The position numbers were made by a program, and so were the translations under genes. From the NCBI RefSeq assembly GCF_910592395.1, contig NC_088325.1, positions 8,372,109 to 8,436,108 of the forward strand: a stretch of 64,000 bases of DNA, in the 5' to 3' direction. Positions 21,851 through 33,314 of the stretch are shown one piece after another. The DNA is from Lineus longissimus. Lineage: Eukaryota > Nemertea > Pilidiophora > Heteronemertea > Lineidae. The notes beneath the pieces are model-generated. The model was not told the DNA's origin, made no database searches, and saw only the letters and a program-made list of their open reading frames with translations. The number at the start of each line of letters is the position of its first letter. Position 1 is the stretch's first letter.

Positions 21851-22860
21851 TTCTGTCAAAGAATGACGCACGAAAAGTAAATCCATAATTGATTGACGGC
21901 AGACGCGCTAATTGACGACTCTTCAAAAATGCGTGGTCCACGATCAACGCAACTGACGCGTCATCGTTTTCTGTGATGGCGCCACTTGCAATGGCGCTAG
22001 TTTCAAAATTGTGCACGCTGTCAATATTAATAACGCACGATAACAGTGACGTACGTTCGTCAAAATCAAAAGTAAGTCGATGTCCGCCGTAGAGAGAAGT
22101 TGAAGATCAGCTGCATGTCATTATTTATGGGTAGAGACGTCGGTTAGTCCCGTTTGTATTGATTTTTTTGCGAGGCCAGTCATGGTCAGTGTTCACTCTC
22201 CATTCGTGCGTCAGTTTTTGACAGACTTTACCTCACGTTCGTCAGATTCTGACAGATTTCAGGTAACGTGCGTCGGATTTGACGTGTGTATTTCGTGCGT
22301 TGTTGTGTGTTGACAGATGATTACAGTTTCATGACCTTGCAGAGGTATACTAGGACATAATAGCAAAATTATTTCGTAAGCTTGCTTCAGACGTTCGCCG
22401 CATTCACCCTATCAATAAAGCATCGGGCACCACGATTGGGGTGTAGCAGTTCGAGAGGTTCTGTCACGTGCGTCAGCTTTTGACATTCAAAGTGAATTCT
22501 CTTAATAACGTACGTTAAACTTGACTGTCATATCCCGTGCGTTTCTGGTTTGTTGACCGAACATTTTTGCTGAATGAAAATGTAGTGTTTCTCTAGAACA
22601 TTGCAGCAAAATTATTTCGTCAGCTTTCATGTTTGGCCATTATCTTCATTGGGTTAGCCTACCATAATGTGAGCATCGCACGGGATAGAGGTTTGAAACA
22701 TTTCCGCCACGTGCGTTAGTATTGACTTGTGTCAAATACTGACGTACGTCTGGTAGGTCGAATAAACGTCGGCATTGGTCTTATTCGAGATTCACCGTAT
22801 TCCAGATGTGCTGAATGAAGTTTGACAGGCCAATTAAGCTTTGAATACACACACTGACGA
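21850..22860. repeat. Cluster of CGTGCGTCAG..TTGAC motifs
   Basis: About ten dispersed copies, in both orientations, of a motif of the form CGT(G/A/T)CGTCAG followed 2-8 bases later by TTGACA. Examples are CGTGCGTCAGTTTTTGACAG at about 22204, CGTGCGTCAGCTTTTGACAT at about 22468 and CGTACGTTAAACTTGAC at about 22506. The forward and reverse copies near 22705-22750 form an imperfect palindrome. Spacing is irregular, so it is not a simple tandem repeat. It lies about 1.1-2.1 kb upstream of the transposase-like gene at 23922. Confidence 0.6.
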
Positions 22861-23921
22861 TCCTTGACAACTGTAATTTCGAACGGAAGTGATCCATTCC
22901 TTCGCTACAGTGACGATCTATTTGCCGTTTTGAAAAGTGATCCTGCCAATATCCATACTAGCTCGGAAAACTAAGATTTGAATGCTTAGATTTTATTTTG
23001 CTCATGATCCATAATGGCAGTGATATATATATGATGTGTTGGCATTCGATCAACACTGATGTCCTAACGATAGTACGAATAAAAAGTTACTAACGAGGAC
23101 CACGTGGAGCGGGGCCCGACTTGACAGATATAGTGTCAGCTTTTTGTGGTTTTGTTTCTTATTTCTCATGAATAAATTGTTATATGGATGGATTCCACAC
23201 TTCATAAAGGCTTCCAATGATGTATAAAAAGGCAATAGGCCCCAAAGCCCTTAGCAAACCCAAAATATTTACTTGAAGTTGATGCACCTTTTTGGCGGGA
23301 AGGCATTCTGGCCCGAACATCGTTAATGGCCATCTGTAAATTGCAAAACGAAATGGCAATTTGTAAATTGCAAAATGAAATGAAAGCACTGTTTACTGCT
23401 GATGGTTTATCTTTAGCTTTGAATAATTCAATTGTCTTTGGAGAGGGTGATTGTAGGCCTACTCCAGCTAAAGAAGAGGGGTACCCCGGGGCGCCACTAA
23501 AAAAATGTGTTTTCTGAGTCTGAAAATGGCAATAGCTGCTCCTATCCTTCTACATGTAATTGAAAGGCCTGTCGCACTGGTCACTTACTCAATCCTAATC
23601 CCAGCTCTCGGCTTGATTCACAGGCACAGCTGGTAGTTGAGTTTAAGGTCCAGTCTGGGAGATTAACCCTATGCAGACCATGATCTTTTGGTATGGGGCT
23701 AATCTCTCCATGTGAAATTCACTTGGATTCTTGCAAAGGCACTGCCTTTACAAGAGCAGACTGCATCCGGTGGCTTGTTAAACTTGTTGGTGGCTGTGAA
23801 AACCTATTTGTTAGAGCCAATGTGTTTCATCTAGCATTTCACCCTTGGTCTTTGCTTAAATTATTTCCCTTTGTAAGGTATTAGGGCTGCACTCCTATTG
23901 AACATCTAATTGTTGTTTCAG

Positions 23922-26415
23922 ATGCATGCCGGAGGTGTCCGAATACAGTTGCGATCCCAAAAGCCAGTTGAACCAACGCCATCAGGATCCAATGCTGGTG
24001 TTTCTGCCTGTGTCCCTGACGGGAATGGTAATCCCAATAAGTCTGATGCTGCAAGAGCCATGAAACGACACAGAGCCAAAATTAAAGAAGACCCTGTGGC
24101 CTGGGCTGAACACAAAGCTAAGGAAGCTGAGCGACACAGGATCAGACGACAGAACCGCACAAAAGATCAAATTGCCCGTGACCGAGTTACTGGTGCCCAG
24201 CGTCAAAGGACATATGCCGCCAAGAAGGAAGGAACTGAACTTGAAAATAGTAAGAAGAAAAAAAAAGTTCTAACAAGAGCGGAAAAGAAATCACAGCAAG
24301 AGTACTGGAAGGCTGCACAACAGCGCTGCCGTGCAAACAAATCAAGTCAGAAGAAGAGACGAGAAAAAGAAAAGGACCGTGAAAGGCACAAACAGAGAAG
24401 ACAAGAGAAGAAAGCAACGGCTGTTCCCAAGGATACAGGTGAAGGAAATCCATTTCCCACTAAGAATGCTATGCACAAGGCAATGTCCAGGGTTTGGAGC
24501 AAGCTGCCTAAGGACCCTTTGAAATTTGCTCAAATCTGTCATGAGTTGATAGATGGAACAAAGACAACCCCAAGGAAACGAGAAGCACTGAGAACTCTAG
24601 GTATAAACAAGAAAGGTACCTGCAGACGCAATTTGGCAAAGGATTTAGGATGGATAAATCTTTGTGAGGAAGTTAGAGTTTTGAAGGGCGTGAATAGTGA
24701 TGCAGCCAGACAGAAGCGAAAGATGTTGGTGTCATCAGTATTGATTCAAAAGAAGTACCGGCTCCAACGCAAGCTCACAGGTGAATTTGGCGTACGTTCA
24801 AATTACCTTAGTAAGGTGAGCAGTTCCACACCATCTCACACTGGGAGATACAGAAAAAAGAGAGCAGATGCTACATGCATGGATGTTTTGCAAAATGTCA
24901 GTGATTTCTACTGCAGTCCAGAGGTATCGCGTGAACTGCCGTTCATGAGATCCGTCAATGATGTAAAGCACAATCCAAAGCAGCGTCGAGTTATGGAAAT
25001 GACAATAGAGAAGGCTCATAAAATGTGGCAGGAAATGAATCCTACCCTTACAGCACATATGAGTGAACCCCTATTTCGCAGAATCAGGCCTAACCATGTA
25101 GCCATCCTCAAAACCACCAGAGCCATCCAGTGCCTGTGTGAGTATTGTACAGATGCACTCCTCATTCTCCGAAGCTTTAACCAGGCAGCTCAAGTCACAG
25201 GTAACACACATCTGAAACTCAAGGACAAGTACGAATTGACAGAGGCAACTTTGTGTCCAAAGCTTAAAGGAAGCCGGTTCCATCCTCTCAAATGCCTCAA
25301 CAGAAACTGTGACCAGTGTGGGACATCCATTTTACAAGACAAGTTGGCATCATTGGTACAAGACCATGGAAGTAGAGCGGTATGCTGGCAAAGATGGTGC
25401 AATCAGAGTTACCTCCACAATGGAATCCAAAAATCGAAGAAGGTTTTGACAAAGAAGATCGGCACTATTCAATCGATGGTAGAGGAAATGCTGGATCAGT
25501 GTAAGCCACTTGCCCGCCATCTATTTGATGCCATGTGGCAGCAGGCCATGTACGGTCATATCACCAAGAACTTGCCTAAGAAATGGGCAGTCTGTGTCAT
25601 GGACTTCGCTCAGAATTACGCATGTACACAACAGGATGAAATCCAGTCAGCCCATTGGGCCATTCAGCAGGTGACAGTTCACCCTTCAGTTGTATTCTAT
25701 CACTGTGAGTGTGATGGGCATGACCATATCATCCAAGAAGCAGTTGTCTTCATCTCGGAAGATCTCAAACACGATGCACATGCAGTGAACCATTTCCGGA
25801 AGTTATGTACAGCACATCTGAGGGAGAAGAGACACCTAGACCTCGAGAAGATGATAGAGTTCACTGATGGCTGCAGCAGTCAATACAAGTCTCGTCTACC
25901 CTTTTCGGACATTACCTTCTCCAAAGATGACCTAGGTATGGATGCAGAACGTCACTTCTTCGGGTCGCGCCATGGTAAAGGGCCATCCGATGGAGTCTCC
26001 GGAGTGGTAAAGCGGAAAACAAGAAGTGCAGTAATTGCCAGAGAAAGAGTAGTCAACACTGCGAAGGCCATGTTTGATTACTGCAACGAAGAGTTAGTGA
26101 GGGAAAGCTGTGAAGGACAGAGGAGAGTCTTCTACTATGTCGGCACAGGAGATATTGAGCGAGAACGACCAGCTAGAGCAGTCCGGGCTTCCTTGGCAGG
26201 AACGAGGGTTCTCCATGCAGTAAAATCTGTACGACCAGGGGTTCTGGACACAAGAATGTTCAGCTGCTTCTGCAAAGCTTGCATTGAAGGAATTGATGGA
26301 TGCGCAAATACTGCATATGTGACACCATGGCAACGTCGTACCCTTGCGATGGAACAAGAGCCTGTTGCTATAAACAATACAACTGACCTTTGGGATCGTT
26401 CATTAGAAGACTTGG
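23922..26415 (+). CDS. Transposase-like protein, large first coding exon
   Basis: 831 codons open from an ATG that directly follows a strong acceptor (tgttgtttcag), ending at donor gtaagtatgc in phase 1. Residues 1-180 are Lys/Arg-rich with repeated RHRxK..DPVAWAEHKAK modules, probably DNA-binding. The C-terminal half carries a likely RNase H-like/DDE core: VMDFAQNYACTQQDE, then EFTDGCSSQYKSR, then ERHFFGSRHGKGPSDG. These three blocks are the signature of a transposase-like family I remember from cnidarian and deuterostome genomes but cannot name. Cysteine pairs lie between (CEYC, CDQC). It joins in frame to three small downstream exons. It could be an autonomous DNA transposon gene or a domesticated one. 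No terminal inverted repeats were found. Reading on past the donor adds 29 residues before a stop, a possible unspliced form. Confidence 0.75.
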
Positions 26416-26769
26416 GTAAGTATGCATTACAATATCACAGTTCAGATATAAGGGGTAGACTGGTAGAGCGAGTGAAACCCAGTGACTTGTGTCATCTTTC
26501 ATGAGATTTCCTTGCCCAACTAATTGGCCATATAAACTTTCAATAACAATGGTATAGCCATCAGTATGTTAGTCAGTACTCCTCTATTTGACACAAATAC
26601 TAGTAGATATTCACTCTCTCTCTGCAGTGCTTTATCTTTATCCCTGTTGGTCTTCCTTCTGGTGTCCTTGAATCCTGATTTTAATTGACTCGTTGTGCAG
26701 CTAATTTTGGCAGTGTAGTGAACTACTTTTACTTTTACCTTTTTAATGTTCTTCTTTTCAAATCTTCAG

Positions 26770-26922
26770 TGACCAATGACTACTTTCCAATAGATGCCCC
26801 AGACAGCCCATTCGATGCGCAAGTTTTGCTAGATTACCTAGACAGTGAAGTTGCCAACACACCTGTGACACCAGTTATGGACAAGCAAAACCCCCCTGCA
26901 ACCCTTGCTGAAAGTGATAATG
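26770..26922 (+). CDS. Transposase-like gene, exon 2
   Basis: A 153-bp exon (phase 1 at both ends) between acceptor caaatcttcag and donor gtatgttt. It encodes an acidic segment (DYFPIDAPDSPFDAQVLLDY) continuing in frame from the exon ending at 26415. Confidence 0.65.
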
Positions 26923-27053
26923 GTATGTTTTATTTTGAGAGAAAAAAAGTGTTCTGTGTAATTATCACACTTCAGGTTCAGCCATGTCTGTGGTAGACCT
27001 CATGTACATAGAATGTTTTCCGGTCATTGAGCTATTTAATGCATCTTTTCCAG

Positions 27054-27160
27054 CCAATGCAATTATCCAAACCTCTGGCAGCCCTGAAAGTAGAGGAGAG
27101 ATGAATCAGTCAGCGAAAGAACGTGTGGTTGGTGCTGCTACTGCTACTGCTAGCCAAGAA
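27054..27160 (+). CDS. Transposase-like gene, exon 3
   Basis: A 107-bp exon between acceptor catcttttccag and donor gtaagtatac, starting in phase 1 and ending in phase 0. It encodes a Ser/Ala/Thr-rich linker (GSPESRGEMNQSAKERVVGA). Its phase matches the exons on both sides. Confidence 0.62.
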
Positions 27161-27272
27161 GTAAGTATACATTTTTAAATGTATTGCATACAGTTTTAGG
27201 AAGTACCAAAAATGACTCCTTCATATCATAACTGTTGGGTATTATTCATATCTATTGTTATTTTCCATTCAG

Positions 27273-27533
27273 GGTATCAGCGAAATCGAACTTCACCAGT
27301 ACTATGCTGTGTATTTCTCGAAGATGTACTACATTGGCCGTGTCACTGCTGCACTGGATGAAGAGTATGAGGTCAAGTTCCTGCATAAGTTGTATAAGAA
27401 TGCAGTTGCGTATTTCTTCTTGCCCAAGAAACCAGATTCTCCTCTGCACCTTCTCAAGAGCAATGTCCTTCGAAGGTATACGGCCTGCACGCCACCACAC
27501 CATACTCAAGTATTGGCCTCACCAGCCCCTTAA
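27273..27533 (+). CDS. Transposase-like gene, terminal exon 4
   Basis: 86 codons from acceptor tttccattcag (phase 0) to a stop. The residues YYAVYFSKMYYIGRVTAA, then EYEVKFLHK and AYFFLPKKPDS, look like a small beta barrel of Tudor/SH3 type, a C-terminal module I recall from related transposon proteins. Consistent phase across four exons argues that the gene was recently functional. Confidence 0.65.
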   Translation, partial: GISEIELHQYYAVYFSKMYYIGRVTAALDEEYEVKFLHKLYKNAVAYFFLPKKPDSPLHLLKSNVLRRYTACTPPHHTQVLASPAP

Positions 27534-28964
27534 CCTCTTGATCGTGAAAGCTAAACGTGTGGCTTTTGCTACCGACTATACCTATGCTCAGCTGGACGCA
27601 AATCCTTCCTAATGACCACTCCTAGGTCAGACACACTGTTCATCTCCCTCAGTTCCGTTCTACCTGCCCCATCCCCTGAATTGTATTGGAAAAGTGGTTT
27701 TTTTCCCCCCACACTGCAGCAGGACACATTTTAATGGATTAAAGCCTAACTGCCACTCGACATACCTAGTTACTCTAAGGAGAAACCCTCACCACATGAA
27801 TAACATGTCCAAGTTCCGCTGCAGACTCAAACTATCCTGATGCGACTTAACAGCTCGGTAAAACCTGGCATCATCGGCTGTGATCAACAGAGGCGTTGGC
27901 TGAAGACATTTTCGGCTGTATCGCGGTTAATGCGGAGTATTGAGTAACTGCCGCAATAACAAACTCGCCCCAGTGCCGAAATTAAAATATTTCAGATCGA
28001 AATCAGCGCCTCTAGTGTCAAGATTGCCGCAATAAATTAATCGTGTGGCAAATTATTAAGGAAGTACTAATAATGTAATCCCTTTATTTAATCATCGTGT
28101 GTAGTAACTATGTTCTTGCTAAATGTATATTTTTGTTATACAAGAAAATAGCAATTAATGACAGTTTGATTACAAAATGTCATTGTTATGAATTCAAAGA
28201 AGTTTAGAATTTATAAAGTCGCCTAACTTTTGGAACTCACTTACTTATAAAATCAAAATGGCGTAGGCTAGTAAGTCGTCATTCGCTATTTTTGCTTTGT
28301 TTATTTCTCCTATTTGGAGCAGAGGTAAACTCCTGTTTCTGTGTAGAATGGTTTCGGGGGTTTGAAATCTGTCCGATTCGAAGATTTATAGTAGTAAAGT
28401 ACACTTTTATATTGACCTTATTTTGTGTGTGCACTGTAAGTGTAATCATGCGATAGTCACCCGGTACCGACTGTACTCAGTGAGTCAGTGTACTGTACTG
28501 TACTGTACAGTACTCCTGTACCGAGTGTACCTAGTTAGTAGTACGCCTAGGTTTTTTTTCCCTAGGCCCGGGGAGGTGTTCTCTGCTCACCCTTGCGGCT
28601 TTTGCCCATTAACCCATATTTTGACTTTTGCGTCTTTAGTCCGGGCTGTTTAGTCAGACTCATACGACATAGTCATAGACACATAGTGTTTTGGCTCACA
28701 GTCACACTACAGTCAGTTGTACAGTTCTTAGTACAGTGATGCTGAAAGGGTAATAAATGCCATCCTCGGACTGGGTGCATCTTTAGTACACCCAGAACCA
28801 ATCTAAAGGTCCTTATGTGCAACTAGTTTGAAATTTACACCGATTAAAAACTTGCGTCTGAGGTTGTAAATGGTTAGTTTGTCTTGCCGAAAATGTTCTC
28901 TTTTTCTCCTCAAAAAGTTTATTTACCCTTTAGAACCTAACCGATATCCGGTCACTTGTTACTA
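27534..28964. other. Gene-poor stretch
   Basis: The 3' flank of the transposase-like gene. Only a short GTACT repeat near 28488-28515 and a diverged piece at about 28736-28800 (GCTGAAAGGG..CTGGGTGCAT) resembling the foldback arms at 36194 and 36682 were noticed. Confidence 0.4.
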
Positions 28965-29326
28965 GAACCAATCGTCGGGCACACATCACTCCAGTTCTTG
29001 CCGAGCTGCACTGGCTGCCTGTGCGCGAGCGCATACAGTTCAAGTTAATTCTTCTCACTTATAAAGTATACCATCATTTGGCACCCAATTACCTCAACGA
29101 TCTTCTTGAACATTACACACCCCCTCGCTCCCTTCGCTCTGAATCTATGGACCTTCTAAAGGAAAACAAATACAGACTAAAAACTTTCGGAGGACGATCC
29201 TTTTCCATTCTTGCGCCTCAGGTGTGGAACTCACTACCGTCCACCCTGAGAGCTGCACAGGACGTCAATACTTTCCGCAGAGACTTAAAAACATATTTGT
29301 TTGTGCAAGCTTATGAGCGCCTGTGA
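28965..29326 (+). mobile_element. LINE (CR1/L2-like) reverse transcriptase C-terminal tail
   Basis: An open frame reads LAELHWLPVRERIQFKLILL, then LAPNYLNDLLEHYTPPRSLR, then APQVWNSLPSTLRAAQD and FRRDLKTYLF. This is the conserved C-terminal tail that follows the reverse transcriptase domain in CR1/L2-like non-LTR retrotransposons. It is 5'-truncated, as most LINE copies are. A short ATTC repeat about 30 bp downstream (near 29360) fits the microsatellite-like 3' ends common in this group. It has no catalytic domain and is a dead fragment. Confidence 0.8.
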
Positions 29327-30311
29327 ACATTGTTCCAGTGATACGGGCGCTGACAATTTCATTCATTCATTCACTGACTTTCGTTTATATATCCCTGACC
29401 AGTCACTCACAGGCCGCCAGTACGTACCTATTCTCGAACGACACCATCGCCATCTATTTTCGTCCAGTTTGGGATACATTGATGAAGTATACATTTAATC
29501 GCTGACTTGTACTAGGGTGCTTTGGGGGGTCTTTTTTGTAGAAATTTGCTGAAATGCTCCCGGGAAATACGGCGAGCACATAAAAATGTTCCAGGATCTA
29601 AAGGGTAAGGATCTAATACAGAATTATCGCTCTCGTGTGGACGATGATGATGATGATGATAATAGTAATGACCAGCTGCTGTTATCTTGCCATGTTGGCA
29701 GAACCCAAACTGACATTTTGATGCCTTGTTTACAATTCGTGTTAAGCCTAATGCACGCATACCACACCTCGGACTCTGGTTTTTATTTGGTGCAAATTTC
29801 AATCTGTGGGCACATAAGGATCTTTAACAACACTCAGGATCATACTGGGTACTGTAGATTTATCGGGAAATGTATGCAGAGATTAAATATCCAGAGTAAC
29901 CAAGGACTACTTTTTCATACATGATCAACCGTTGCCGACCAGCCGAGCCTTGAAATTTTGCTTTTGAACCTCAGTGGTCAACCACATTGTTGATTCAAAG
30001 TCTTCAAAGGAGTTCTGGGGTTGGAAGTACTGTAGCAGTATTTTAACTAAAAAAAATTGGTCTAGTTATTTGCAGCTCCCTATTCTTTATTCTCAGTAAT
30101 GGCTTATGCACATCAAGTCAAAGAAAAGTCGAATTTCTTTGGTAAAAAAATTGATTCACAAGGCTTTGCTTGAAAGGATTTGTGTGATCTATCTTTTGCT
30201 CGTCATATATCCCGCACAAGGGTGTCCTTAATAGAGAGGTTAAAACCACTGTAAATGAACACTCACCGTTCTGGGTTACTCAGTTGTTTATAATCACATC
30301 TTATTTTGCAG
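29327..30311. other. Gene-poor stretch, upstream of the zinc-finger gene
   Basis: Contains a short GAT microsatellite near 29642-29665. A splice acceptor (ttattttgcag) at its end starts the exon holding the zinc-finger gene's ATG, so a non-coding first exon and promoter probably lie in or upstream of this stretch. I could not place them. Confidence 0.4.
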
Positions 30312-30340
30312 GTACCTTGGTTTTGGAACCTTTGTGAAAG

Positions 30341-31030
30341 ATGTCTGAACAAGGCAACATTGATGCTGGTAATATGAATGTGAAATTGGAGATCTTGAGT
30401 CTTGGACTTCATGGTGACAACCAATATGACTCTCAGTCACTGTCTGCTGATATCAAGAGAGAACCAGATGACCTTGTTCATAGTTTGTGTGGTTTGTGTG
30501 AACCACAGCCATCTGTTGACAGTTATGAGATGAATTTGAACTTGAAAGCAGAGCTGAAATCTGATAATCAGTTCAGTTCAAATATAGAAACAGCCGATTA
30601 CTCTGGTGATGTGTCTAGTTCAAACTTTAACACAGAGCTGAACTCTGGTGATCAGTTAAGTTCAAATGCTAAAAGTGAGCTCTATGGTTCCTCAGGGAGT
30701 GACATTAGAGAGACTGAGGTGAATGAGTCAGAATATGAACTTTGTAGTGAAGTAAAGATCAAATCTGAACCAACTGACTACCACAGACTTGGGTCAGGTT
30801 ATGCAGTCCCGCCGGGTTCGGAATATGACAAGTGGGAGGAAGCTAAAAATGAGTTCGGGCCAGTTCCACTCAACCTCATACCAGCAGCAGGAAGCCTGGG
30901 TCTGTTGAGAATTGATGTTGAAGACCAAATCCATCCTGTGCAGAGTGGTGTCTTGAAAGAGGAGCCTCCAGAAGACATGGAGGAGAACTTGTTTGGCTAT
31001 AGTGAAGGCACTGGCACGGATGATGGACAT
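30341..31030 (+). CDS. C2H2 zinc-finger gene, N-terminal exon
   Basis: 230 codons from an ATG 29 bp after an acceptor, ending at donor gtaagttt in phase 0. The protein is acidic and Ser/Asn-rich with imperfect repeats (SGDQLSSNAKSEL, SDNQFSSNIET). It has several sites of the SUMO-acceptor form: IKREPDD, IKSEPTD and LKEEPPED. Such a degenerate N-terminus with psi-K-x-E sites is typical of invertebrate zinc-finger transcription factors. There is no KRAB, ZAD or BTB domain. It joins by phase to the 28-bp microexon at 31524 and then to the finger exon at 38906, giving about 704 residues. Confidence 0.75.
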
Positions 31031-31523
31031 GTAAGTTTTCATTCAAACAATCTCCATGCACTGTAAACTGGGAAATATTTGCAGCTGTTTTAGGTGGCGG
31101 TTTTGTTAAATTGCATCTCAGTTTTGATTTCCCGAAAAAATATAGAAATTTCTTACGATTTTCCAATAAAGATTTGTAGTTTTGTTTTTTGATTTTTTTT
31201 TCACAAAACTGGGTCATTTGCGAAATCCTCAAAACGCCCACAAAAATAAACCGCCTGCAAATTTGTTCCAGTTTACACTGCGATTCTGATAGGTTTGGAC
31301 TATCACGAGACTATTTGACATGTTGGAAGTGGTCAGTATTGTACACGAGAATGATGGTGTCGGAAATTGGAGCAGAAAATATTTGGGAAGTTCTAGCTGG
31401 GTCAGCCATTCAAAAAGTTTGTTTTGTTTGTAGGCCGAGTACCAGCCAGTGAAAAAAGCAGTGTGGGCTACTTGTAGGATACTTCCTTCTCTGTAAGTTT
31501 ATTATCACATTCTATCATTTCAG

Positions 31524-31551
31524 GAGAATATCGAGGATGAAGATGATACTG
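31524..31551 (+). CDS. C2H2 zinc-finger gene, 28-bp microexon
   Basis: Between acceptor tctatcatttcag and donor gtaagtcc lies a 28-bp exon encoding ENIEDEDDT and the first base of the next codon. Its phase (0 in, 1 out) is exactly what is needed to join the N-terminal exon to the finger exon. Confidence 0.65.
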
Positions 31552-32375
31552 GTAAGTCCCTCTTCTTGTAAATCCAATATGTCTGTGACCAGTGTGACAA
31601 ACCGTTCACACTGAGTTGCAGCAATATTGTGATAACCGGAAATTGTCATTTGGTCTGATGACCGAGTGAGGTAATCTCAGATTTCGATTTTAGGAAATGT
31701 GAGTTTGGTACACATGACAGGTGGCATGACGGGGTAGTACTGCAGCTCTAACAATTTAGTACATTGTAATATCCATAGTCTCATAATATTTATTCAAAAC
31801 CAAATGCATGAATGGAGCATTCTCACACTGGTATTTCATCAGCAGACCACTGATTTTGAACTAGAGGAGAACATTGACATATCAACAACTAACTGATTTA
31901 ACTGATGCATGTCAACATACTATTCTATTGGTTAAAAATCATCATTTAAAAAAATCTATGTTTGTTAGAATAGATGCCTCCCCGAAGCACATCATCATGT
32001 ACCGGTGCTTTGGGTATTCTCTTGACAGGCCTAGAATATGGAAATTACAGGGAAATTTATATCTGGGCTTCACTTTCAACACTGTCAAAAGGCTTTTATT
32101 TTGAAAAGTTTCCTTTAATATGCTACAAGTGTGGATTACAATGTTGCAGGGACCCTTGAGGCAGCTAGTTATCTGGCAGATATGAATAAGTAAGGTTGCT
32201 ACACAACAGGTCGCACTAGTGACTACATTCTTATGAATTATGTAACATAAGTTGACAAATAGTGCATGTTCCATAATTCATAAATTTGTAGTCACTGGCG
32301 CCACCTGTTGTATAGTGACCATGCTCATATCCACCAAATAACTAGTTGTCTCTACGCAGGCAAAAATTTCGGTGA

Positions 32376-32423
32376 AAAATCTATAGAATTGATAAAAATC
32401 TATATAGAAATTCTATAGATTTT
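32376..32423. repeat. AT-rich hairpin, 15-bp perfect arms
   Basis: AAAATCTATAGAATT and its exact reverse complement are separated by 18 bases. Related CTATATAGATTTT sequences recur at about 32460, 32953 and 34946, so this is part of a palindromic repeat family in the zinc-finger gene's large intron. Confidence 0.6.
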
Positions 32424-32952
32424 GTGTTTACTATTTTGTTATACATTTTGTAGCGGAATTCTATATAGATTTTTCATCGGAATTTTGATACATTTTTCGT
32501 ATAGGCAATGATTTTTTTACAGCAGGTCATTTGATTGTTTCGTGTAGGCTTTCTTGGTTACCCTAACAGTTGGATTTGGGGGTTTTATTTCATCATTCAG
32601 GTGCGACGGGCTTGGCACAAAATTGATGTCGGGTCAACATCTTGCGACAGTGATGTCTGGCCTGACATCATGCAGTGCATATCAACCTTACATCCGCGTG
32701 AATGATGTAAGAATTTTGCCTGTTTATCATGCTTCTTCTTTATCTGGCTCTTGTGCAATGACCAGTCCTCCCATCCGAGTGGTGATCCTGCAGTGGCACA
32801 CACCGGTGCATCAAGTCAAAGTCAAGGGAAAATTCAGTGTTGTTGACGTTAAAATCAATCAAGACAAGACTGTTACGTCATGTACGTCATCAAATTCTGA
32901 CGTCATCACTAATCTCGACGTTACATGAGGCCAAGATGTCATAACGTTTTAC

Positions 32953-33004
32953 GATTCTATATAGATTTTGTAGAGGTTTTCCGCTACAAAATCTACATAG
33001 AATC
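32953..33004. repeat. Hairpin with 21-bp arms (one mismatch)
   Basis: Arms at 32953-32973 and 32984-33004 with a 10-base loop. Same family as the hairpin at 32376. The two may be the ends of one element of about 630 bp. Confidence 0.6.
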
Positions 33005-33124
33005 TGTATAAAATAGTATACATACCCTATAGTTACAATAGCCTCCATCAGACAACCACTGATGCATTGCCAGGGAAAATTAGACTACCTTCGTGCTAAG
33101 TTGTTCTAGCGTTCTGCAAAGGGC

Positions 33125-33290
33125 TTTCCATGAAGACTAGGTTGCCTCTCATGCTTGGCCTTGCTGGCATTGTCCCGTAAACTAAAGATTTGAGGATTGA
33201 GCTACCTCCCATGCCAAGTCTTGCTGGCATTCTCCAGTGGGTTTGCTTTGAGGTTTGAGCTACCACACATGCCAAGTCGTGCTGGCAACC
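33125..33290. repeat. Tandem repeat of about 65 bp, three units
   Basis: Three diverged units share CATGCCAAGTCTTGCTGGCA (first unit CATGCTTGGCCTTGCTGGCA) and GAGCTACC. Intronic. Confidence 0.65.
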
Positions 33291-33314
33291 ATTCTGATTG
33301 CTCCAGCCCGATCC

